Source: Cadophora sp. MPI-SDFR-AT-0126
Taxonomy: Eukaryota > Ascomycota > Leotiomycetes > Helotiales > Ploettnerulaceae
DNA: 64,000 nt
Assembly (NCBI GenBank): GCA_020747065.1
Contig: JAGMVK010000012.1
Coordinates: 1,798,001-1,862,000, forward strand
Direction: 5' to 3'
Shown here piece after piece: positions 56,578-64,000 of this stretch. The translations under genes and the position numbers were made by a program. A model generated the notes under the pieces. It was not told where the DNA came from and did no database searches. It saw only the letters and a list, made by a program, of their open reading frames with translations. The first letter of the stretch is position 1; each line of letters begins with the position of its first letter.

Positions 56578-57093
56578 ATGGACATAGTCACTGAGGTGAG
56601 AATTCCTCTCTGCACTTTCACGCCTCTAACTTGATTGCAGCTAAAGCCTTCCCCCACGATTGACACAATCGACTTTGAGGAGCCACGAACGCCTACGTTA
56701 ACAGCTCTCAATGTGGCTGACGTACACGATTTGCAATCGCGCATCAAGGATACCGAATCAGACCTTGCCACGGAGCGAAGGAGGCTCTACCATGAGAAGA
56801 AGAGGACTCGGAGACTCCAGAATGAGGTCAACACGTATCACAACAATTTGACAATCTCGAAGCGCGTTAGTGATGAGGCAATAAACCAATGTCAGTCCTT
56901 GTTACATACGAATGCTCTACTCGCGCAGGAAATACAAAAGCAGAAGACGGCGGTTGAGACTTTGGAGGCCCTGATCCAAAAGCTTTGTACACAGCATAAA
57001 GAAGGGAGCGTATTCACGCAAGTACCAGTGTGGCAGGTAGCAGGTACTGGGCTCTTATCGGCTGGCATGGAGGGTATTGTTGAGGAAGAATAG
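56578..57093 (+). CDS. Small coiled-coil protein, 156 aa
   Basis: Exon 1 is 18 nt (56578-56595, MDIVTE). A 45-nt intron (GTGAGA, TCTAAC branch, TTGCAG acceptor) leads in frame to 56641-57093. Residues 30-130 form a long heptad-rich helix (DLATERRRLYHEKKRTRRLQ). The C-terminus is hydrophobic and short. A TATATATC box lies some 65 bp before the ATG. Function unknown. Confidence 0.7.
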
Positions 57094-57299
57094 ATGTACC
57101 TTCAAGTGGATTAAACTTTTGCCGAGTACAGTAAAGTCTTTATATGTGACCCTATAATAAATAACATGATCTCTTCCGCAGAAGCATCAAGTGTGGACCA
57201 CTGCAAGGCTTAAACTTCCGCCGTTGAAAGATTTCCGACCTCAAGGTGGGACAAGACAGTATGCCTTTTCGTTCAATCAACAATGTCCGTAGGCTTGGA

Positions 57300-58547
57300 C
57301 TATGATGATGCACTTTCCCCGTTTTGCACAAAACTAGCTTGTTCAAAGCTCTCAACTTCTACCTCTGTTTCGGAACTAGTATCGTGCTCGGAAGTAGATG
57401 CCTTCTGTTGAATAGTTGTTGCTGCGGCAACGGCTTGTTCTAAGTTCGCACTCGCTAGAGTTTGATACTCCTTATCCTCTCTGAGCATATCCTCCACCAA
57501 CTGGCATTCAACTCTGTCCAGTTCACGTCTCTGAGCATCAATTTCTTGGAGCTTCTTCTTTAGCATCGACTCCAACAGATCTTTGTTACGTCCTAGGTCA
57601 TCGATGACCTGCTGTGCTTCTTGTCGTAGGCGTGACAGTAGTCGTGCGCAAGTATTGTTGTCAAGTATAATAGCGAGAGATTCCGCTTCCGCTATGAATT
57701 GCTGGAGTTTATTTGCACTCACTCGGACCCTATGAACAGCAGTGTGTCGTAGTTGCACTATCGAATCGAGAAGCTCGGGAAAAGGCTTTCCGAGCTCGAC
57801 TAGCTTCTCGGCGTCGAACTTGTCCTCGTTGCAACGAAACACCCAGGCCCAAATATTGAGCTCTACAGATTCCGGGCAGTCCCATCCCTCCTTCAGAAGT
57901 ATGCCATCCATCATTTTATGCCCAAACGCGTAGCAAGCGTCTTCAAGTGTGGCTTGAACCTTGACCAGAAGTCGATGTTGAGTCTGGAGAGGTATGTACA
58001 CTGGATATAATGACGGAACAGACAGGCTCGCACGTGTAAAGGAACGCGTTTGAGGCCGAGTAGTCGACACCTGGGATGCTGTATGTATTTAGCAGAAGAA
58101 GAATCTAATCGTCTTGCATAACGAACCTGGTTCTTTTCCTTTGCCTTTCTGAGCAGACTCCGGTTCATTGAGTTCCAGTACAGCCCATGTCCCTTGATGC
58201 CCCTCAGCAGCCCCTCTTATTGCATCCGAATCACTTCTTGCTGCTTCGGCTTCTGAGGCCACACGCTCTGCGCTTTGAGCGGGGGAAACGTCGAACACCT
58301 CCGGAAAACGGATTTTCGCCCTTAGGGTTGATGCAAAAATATCATCTTGGAGAAGAGCCTTGGCGGTATTGCAGACATTGTCGAGATTATGCTCGGCTAC
58401 CAGTGCGCGTACTTCCACATCTTTATCTAGATGCTTCTGGATCCGCTTCCTGATCTTCCCCGAGGCGCGCAACTCTGCATCTGGTCCCTTGAAGACATTT
58501 TTGAGAGCCAAGTATACTAATCGTTCATCTGGACGGTTCTTAGCCAT
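57300..58547 (-). CDS. Conserved ascomycete protein of unknown function, 399 aa
   Basis: Exons 58547-58127 and 58078-57300, joined by a 48-nt intron (GTTCGT donor, ATACAG acceptor), in frame. The N-terminal part (VYLALKNVFKGPDAELRASG, NVCNTAKALLQDDIFASTLR) and the second exon (RSFTRASLSVPSLYPV, CYAFGHKMMDGILLKEGWD, CPESVELNIWAWVFRCNEDK) match, as I recall it, a family widespread in filamentous ascomycetes without assigned function. The C-terminal third is a long coiled coil (LGRNKDLLESMLKKKLQEID). No signal peptide. I would expect a soluble structural protein. Confidence 0.75.
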
Positions 58548-59844
58548 CAGAATTGATTAGGAGACGCGAAGGGCAAGTATTTGAAAGGATCTGGAGTGTG
58601 ACAAACAGGTCGCATGCGAGAAAGATCAAAGGAGTTGAGATTACCTTCATCAAGGGAGGTTCATCTAAATGGTAGTGGAATGTCGGCCGATGCCACGACT
58701 CAGGAAGAGCGGGGTAGCGTGGCGTTAGCTTGTATTCGCCTAAGGCGCAGTGCCAAGGAGGAGCTACAAGCTTGGTAGCATAACTGAGGTGCGGGGTCAT
58801 CAAAACTCACTGGTGGCTTTGACTGGAAGTGCCAAACCGAGAATCTGGTGCATGACTTTGCTCCACACTTATGGGATCTTGCGTTGGTGATAGAGGTGGT
58901 GATGGAGCTTTGCGCAGCCTCTACAAGTTGGAAAAACGCCGCAACGAATAGGAGAAGCGTCGCAGAATAAAGACAATTTGAAAGAGGAAAGATAGAGGTC
59001 CTTGACGGTTGAAGAGGAGAATGGCTGTTGGTGTAGTTGGAGAGTTGAAGTAGGCGAAGTCGGTGGGGAGGGGCTGCCACATGCTGGAGGCAGACCTAAG
59101 CGAGGAATTGTTTACTTCAAAGGTTACCGATTTTGACCAATCAAGCGTGCCTGACATAGCTTCAACTCCACTCCTTTATTATTTAAAAGCTCCCTCCGGG
59201 CTGTTGCAATCTCCGAGACCAATTGATTGCTCGAAGAGGGGGAAAGGGCATGCGGCAAGGTGACTGGTCTATTTGGCGACGTCACGTCACCGAATGCAGA
59301 TCTAACGACAATTCTATCAGATTCATTCTCTCCCGACCCTGTTTGACAAATTAATACTTTTACGATATATGGTATCTCCAGATTTAATCCGTTCACATCT
59401 TGTGAAGTCAATCAGAAGGTCAAGGTGGAAACACAACGAGGATTTTGATTGTTTCTAGACACAATAGGGGCTCAAGACAGGGAAAGTAGCGCAGTGTCAA
59501 TCTCGGGATGGGAATGTAATAATATGAAAGAAACACAAAGGAATAAAGAGGAGACAGCAATACAAACACAAGTCCAGCCTTAGATAACCTCTATCTTCTT
59601 TCATCTTAGTCTGCTAAGCTGGTCAGTACCCATAACAAGGATTTGACGAAGTGATTATATACCGTTGAGGACACAGCCATTTTGAATAGGAAAAGCACTC
59701 GAGATAGACATCTTTGTATGCATGTAGGAAGGGAAAAGGAGGCAACCGATGTTGAATAGGTTCCTCAAGGCTTAGTCTTCTGCGGCAATTAGCATAAAGC
59801 GTATCAAGAGTGGGGGTATCCTATACCAGAAGAGACTCCGTCTT
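58548..59844. other. Intergenic
   Basis: Frames at 58700-59080 and 59124-59411 (minus) lack support. The 58548-58800 part is the promoter side of the minus-strand conserved gene, and 59420-59844 is the 3' flank of the J-domain gene. Confidence 0.4.
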
Positions 59845-61784
59845 CTACTTTAACATCAGCTGACGAAACATATCCTTTAAGTCCTGCATATCCTTCCTCA
59901 TCCCGGCAACTTCGTCTTGCATCTCCCTCCTTATTCCAGCAACCTCTTCTGCAGTAACGCTGGTCCGCGATACACTTCTCCCTCCATTCTTAGCAGAATG
60001 AGCGGGTGATCTGGAACTGCTTCTGCCTCGGCGTCCCGTGGGAATCTTAAATGTTCGATCTTTTGGCACGAATAAGCCTTGATCATCGGATTGATCTCCC
60101 CTCATCAGCATCTCTCTTCTACGGCGTGTCCGCGAAGGCTTTTCGATGATCATCTTCCTCGGCTCTCTCCATCCTAATGCCGGAATCTTCCAAGCTGGAA
60201 TCTTGCCGTTTCGTTTCTCACACTCTTGTATTTCAAAGTCTGCATCCGTTTGTCCGAGCATCTTTCGCAGAGCTGTCCTACTTAACACCTCCTCAGTCCC
60301 ATTCTTGAATAGAGCCAGACCATAGCCGGCGGGATGGCGAGGCGTCTCGCTGGACCTCGTTTTGAAAGCTTTCGCAGTGAAGTCGATTAATGACTCGAAG
60401 AATTCTGCGTCTTCTTGCGTGACGCGTTCGTCGGAATAGCGAGCATCGATAATTTGATCCTTTGGCAAGCTCAGATATCCACTTGTCGCCCTTCTACCGA
60501 TTTGTTCACCCGAGACCAATTCGATGAGATTTTCTTTTTCGTCTTTCACGATAAATTGGTAACCCGTTACGACCTTCTTCAGTGGCCCCGGAACGCCATC
60601 TTCCCCCATACTACGAACATTTCTTTCTCTTGGAAGCATTGCTATGATCTTCTCCCCGGTCAATGTGTGCCCTGGTTTCCATGTCACCACAGTACTCCCT
60701 TCAGAAGAAGCCGGTTTGCCAGCCGTAGAAGAGTCGCGGCCATGGCCTGTGTTTTGTTGGCCTCGGCCAGACGAATTGCCTCCGTTAGGTTTGAAGCCTA
60801 AAGCTTCGTAACACCATTCAGAATCATAGTCGTTCTTTGTGATGGCATTCTTGAGAGTTCTTTCGATTTTCCCCATCATTTCCAATGCACTCTGGTCATG
60901 GGGGTCTTTCTTGTACTTCTCCCAATGTGGTTTCGCAAGAAGGGCATTGCTCTCGAAGATAGTATATGGAATGAGGAATTGGCCGAGATTCTTGTCATCC
61001 AAGCCATCGATTTTGTTTTGGGCCTTGATTTGCTTGTTGAATTCGTCTACTTGTTCCATAATCCGCGGCTTCTCCCGTGCCGAAGGTGGGTCTTCCAATA
61101 TATCTTTGATAAGTGGTGTTGCGGTCTTGTAAATTGCTTTGACGGCTTCATTCGGTTTCGCCGTGGTTGAAATCTCGTCCTCACTAACATCACTCAGTTC
61201 GTCACCAGAATCATCGCCTCCAAAAGCGTTGGGGCCGAACTCCTCGCCAAATTGCATCTCAGCTTCGACAATAGGCGGTGTGTAGGTCTTGGGGTTCCTT
61301 TTATCATAACTGCTTCTTTTACTGGCATCCTTCAGGACCGCGTAAGCAAGTCCAACCACTGTATAATATTAGATTCATTGATATAGTTATACAAGGAGGC
61401 TAACAAACTTTGGAAGGCCTGTTTAGAATCTGGCCATTTGTTTTGGTCCGGGTGTGTGAGGAGAGCAAGTTTTTTATATCGCTTCTTGATCTGATCATCT
61501 GTGCAATCTTTCTTGAGACCAAGAATCCCATAGTAATCGTCGATGCTGCTTTTCACAATCCGCTGGCTTGTATCGTAAGACTCTTGGGAGAAACCGGGCG
61601 TACCCGAAACTGGTGCTTCAGGTGCATCTGTCATGTTCGTGTCCCCTGATGGCACTTCCTCTTCGACATAAGGTTTTCTGCTTGTGGTTACAGGTGCCAC
61701 AGCTTCCTGACCAGAGGATGCCATGTTTTTTCGAGTTTCGTTTGGCTGAAACTGATTTTTGAACGACTGTACGAGATCATCCAT
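59845..61784 (-). CDS. J-domain (DnaJ/Hsp40-type) protein
   Basis: Exons 61784-61409 and 61358-59845 give 629 aa. The 50-nt intron (GTTTGT donor, CTAAT branch, ACAG acceptor) splits the J domain and keeps the frame. Residues 83-145 form the J domain: [20 protein letters not shown], with the HPD motif in [10 protein letters not shown], then [20 protein letters not shown]. No zinc-finger or typical C-terminal peptide-binding domain follows. The rest is charged, with a basic patch ([11 protein letters not shown]), an SR-like stretch and a C-terminal coiled coil ([20 protein letters not shown]). This is a class III J protein that would stimulate an Hsp70. Whether it serves the divergent Hsp70-like protein at 5293 is unknown. 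Confidence 0.85.
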
Positions 61785-62135
61785 TCATCCTCACAGGCGA
61801 GGGACACGAAAGTTGTGGAGGTATCTTCCAGGTGGGTGAGGAAAGATACTTATAAGTATCTCTGTAACATTGGTTTCAAGGCCATACAACAATGGCATCA
61901 AGGTATTTTGGATTGTGGTATACTGGCAGATGCTTTATTTAAGACACAGCTTGTGTAAGAGTTCTATGGAATAGTGCCTTATCAGACACATGCTCCCTTT
62001 CTACTATGCAAAACCAGGGAGTGAGAATCTCTGGACTGGATATCAGCTGGATCCTGGCTTATTAACTTCTCGACCCTGGGATTCCAATGTGCTTTGAATT
62101 TTGTGATTCTGACTTGAGATAAACCCAAGCCCAAC
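61785..62135. other. Divergent promoter region
   Basis: A 351-bp space between the minus-strand J-domain gene and the plus-strand secreted-protein gene. No further feature seen. Confidence 0.4.
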
Positions 62136-62660
62136 ATGTTTCGATTGCCTCTCACAGCTTGGACGCTCCTCATTCTGGTGGGCTTGGCTCTGGCCACGTC
62201 AGTCATACCTGAATCCTCAGTCGGATTGCCAACAACCTCAGACCAAAGCTTCACTTCCAGTATCGTCCCTGATTCCGAACATGTCAGCCACAATGGCACT
62301 ATCCGAACCGGGCCAGTGACAACGGTGGTCGTGTTGTGTCCAATGGTATCCGGAGGAGCAAAAGCTTCTGTGCTTTTCCCAGAACGGCCTTCGGGACCTT
62401 TCTCTTGGTCAAACCAGACTTTCGACAAGGGCAGCTCGTCGCAAACGACTTCCGCAACAGTATCGGTCCTACAACCTACCGATCTCGCATCCCCGTCGTC
62501 AACGAGCCCAAATTTGATCTTCGACCATGGCCCAACTCCTCTTCTTCCTTTGTCTACGTCGATCAATTCCACGTTGGCCATAGGCTCAGGGCATCGTTTG
62601 ATCTGTAGGGATCAACTGCTCTGGCTCTTCTTTGGAATAGTGAACATAGGAGTGATATGA
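62136..62660 (+). CDS. Secreted Ser/Thr-rich protein, possibly GPI-anchored
   Basis: One frame of 174 aa. MFRLPLTAWTLLILVGLALA is a clear signal peptide with cleavage likely after ATS or ALA. The mature part is Ser/Thr/Pro-rich with N-glycosylation sites (HNGT, SNQT, INST). The C-terminus is hydrophobic (LLWLFFGIVNIGV) after a short polar stretch, which fits a GPI-anchor signal. Only three Cys remain, so it is not a typical small cysteine-rich effector. A cell-wall or surface role is likely. The antisense frame 61982-62581 is a shadow. Confidence 0.65.
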   Translation: MFRLPLTAWTLLILVGLALATSVIPESSVGLPTTSDQSFTSSIVPDSEHVSHNGTIRTGPVTTVVVLCPMVSGGAKASVLFPERPSGPFSWSNQTFDKGSSSQTTSATVSVLQPTDLASPSSTSPNLIFDHGPTPLLPLSTSINSTLAIGSGHRLICRDQLLWLFFGIVNIGVI

Positions 62661-63730
62661 AGGGTCACTGGAGTGTATGAAGGGTCTTTTGAAACATGGC
62701 TAAAATTTTGGTGTGAGATTGCACAAGACTGAAATATTGTTGGATGATAAGGCACCGTATATTAGACAAGATTTATCTCGCATTAGTTAGCGAAACCTCT
62801 CCCCCCTACGAACCTCATTTCATACTCAAGGACTTTTTAATCTTGGAATTGATGAGCAGCTATCACTTAATCCGAAAAGTAATAATACTTGAAAACTGTC
62901 CACCCGCCCTAAACCCCCTACACCCCCCTTTCCAGGGTCATTCCATGAGTAGACATTGCTTTCTCCATACCATCGCTAGGTTGTGCATTCACACCACCTC
63001 CTTTACAGCTCCCTTAGCCTGCTTAAAAACAACAACGGGCTCCATTATCTTTTCTCGTAGTTTATTTTCTTGTTGGAAAGAAGCTGAGCGGAAGATTGGA
63101 TGTAAACTATGCACAGATTCATGGCGATTGCCCCCGTCCTGGCGTGCTTCCTTCACAACACTGACGATTCGTGGTCCTTGCGGCTCGGCGCCGTCGGTGG
63201 CCAATTTTTCGAGATGCTTCGGTACACCAAACGCCATTCCACAACCGCAAAACATGATGATTCTAGACGGTACACGTTAGCATATTACCGGCGACATGAG
63301 AGATATCGAACTAACAGCGTAAAAGATAAGATGTAAGTAAAGGTACTGGATCCGAGATGTGATGAGGATGCGTGTCGAAGTCTACTAGGATGAAGCCAAT
63401 ACCTGATTATTGTAGTTGGGTATTCAGTAGGAGCGAAATATCACGCTGCAAGCAGTCGAGCCGTTTACAGCTACGATATCCGTATTCAGTAGAGCATGTG
63501 CTAAAATTTTAATATCCCTATATCTGAGCCTGACAGCAAGAATATCTATTCTGAAAGTAGAATGCTAATTTGTGTAATACAAGGGCATGTACTTAATTTG
63601 CAGTTCTTAAACTCGTCTGTATCTAAAATCAACACTTCCTAAATGGACATCTTCGGAGTCGTCTGTTAGGAGATGAAGCATATGCTCTCTTGATATACGC
63701 GGCTCAAGAAAGTATACGGGTTCTTGTCCT
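62661..63730. other. Intergenic
   Basis: Opposed frames at 62744-63280 and 62989-63255 have no support. AT content rises from about 63450 to the edge. Confidence 0.4.
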
Positions 63731-63734
63731 GCCA

Positions 63735-64000
63735 TACATTGCCGAGGATAACCTTTTTGCAGGATAGATTTGAAGTGCATAAAAATTTAGGCACATGCCC
63801 TTCAAGTAGGCGACACCGGGACATCCTTCTAGATTTAAGCATATGCCGTTTTATTTAACAACACCGAGGAAATCCTGTACAAACTTAATTTAAGTACAGA
63901 TCATTAAAGCAGAATCAAAATCTAGCATATGCCCTTGTGATAAACATTGCTGAGGATGTCCTGCATGTAAATTTAGGCACATGCCCGTTCGGCAATTAAG
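63735..64000. repeat. Degenerate tandem repeat array running off the right edge
   Basis: The pattern 'AATTTAGGCACATGCCC ... ACACCGAGGA...TCCTG' recurs about four times with marked divergence (GCACATGCCCTT at 63792, GCATATGCCGTT at 63840, GCATATGCCCTT at 63928, GCACATGCCCGT at 63976, each partnered by a GAGGA or GGGAC block). Unit length varies, about 50-90 bp. It continues past the window. Confidence 0.7.

Noticed and set aside
61982..62581. 199-codon minus-strand open frame
   Set aside because: Exactly antisense to the secreted protein with a clear signal peptide; the plus frame explains the open reading better.

Overview
This window reads as nuclear DNA of a filamentous ascomycete (Pezizomycotina). 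The evidence is many 45-60 nt GT-AG introns with CTAAC/CTGAC-type branch sites, a HET-domain gene, a 2EXR-domain gene, a STAND-type N-terminal domain, an HST3/4-type sirtuin, BCS1-like and DUF7025-type AAA+ ATPases, and Fot1/pogo and Tc1/mariner remnants. A placement near Leotiomycetes or Dothideomycetes is only a guess. I see no tRNA, rRNA or biosynthetic cluster. Exon coordinates below were built by hand from splice-site and reading-frame consistency, so most introns are internally checked but not confirmed by transcripts.

Layout. 1-5.3 kb: an 82-bp minisatellite, a four-exon orphan gene and a partial convergent gene. 5.3-8.8 kb: an Hsp70/actin-fold ATPase spliced in frame to a low-complexity tail ending in a CENP-B-like helix-turn-helix. 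10.3-12 kb: a charged protein with a C-terminal Myb/SANT-like domain. 13-18 kb: an aminoglycoside-phosphotransferase-fold gene and a coiled-coil plus kinase-like gene, possibly of Crinkler type. 18.9-22.2 kb: small orphan genes. 23.2-27.5 kb: two AAA+ modules, BCS1-like then DUF7025-like, whose frames can be joined by one good intron. 28.2-35.3 kb: an F-box-like gene, an orphan gene with a 17-bp minisatellite in its 5' flank, 3.4 kb with no gene, and a nine-exon coiled-coil gene. 35.8-39.1 kb: a sirtuin with an altered cofactor motif beside a frame-broken HET gene.

39.2-44.2 kb is a repeat and transposon graveyard: a 74-bp satellite, a truncated Tc1/mariner transposase, a chimeric fragment resembling the neighbouring sirtuin, and a decayed Fot1/pogo element. 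44.5-54.7 kb is accessory: a STAND N-terminal domain joined to a ubiquitin-like domain, then two halves of a kinase-like protein (47.7 and 53.8 kb) separated by 5.7 kb that hold a small membrane protein, a zinc-finger gene, a perfect 24-bp inverted repeat, and a cupin fragment fused head-on to a fragment of the 15.7-18 kb gene family. 55.4-62.7 kb is calmer: a 2EXR protein, two coiled-coil proteins, a J-domain protein and a secreted protein. The right edge enters a degenerate repeat array.

There is no single operon-like system. The common theme is self/non-self and stress-type accessory proteins (HET, STAND-UBL, kinase-like, Hsp70-like, J-domain, AAA+) mixed with repeats and gene debris, as in fast-evolving fungal accessory regions. 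The most novel-looking objects are the Hsp70-HTH fusion, the tandem AAA+ fusion, the STAND-UBL protein and the split kinase.
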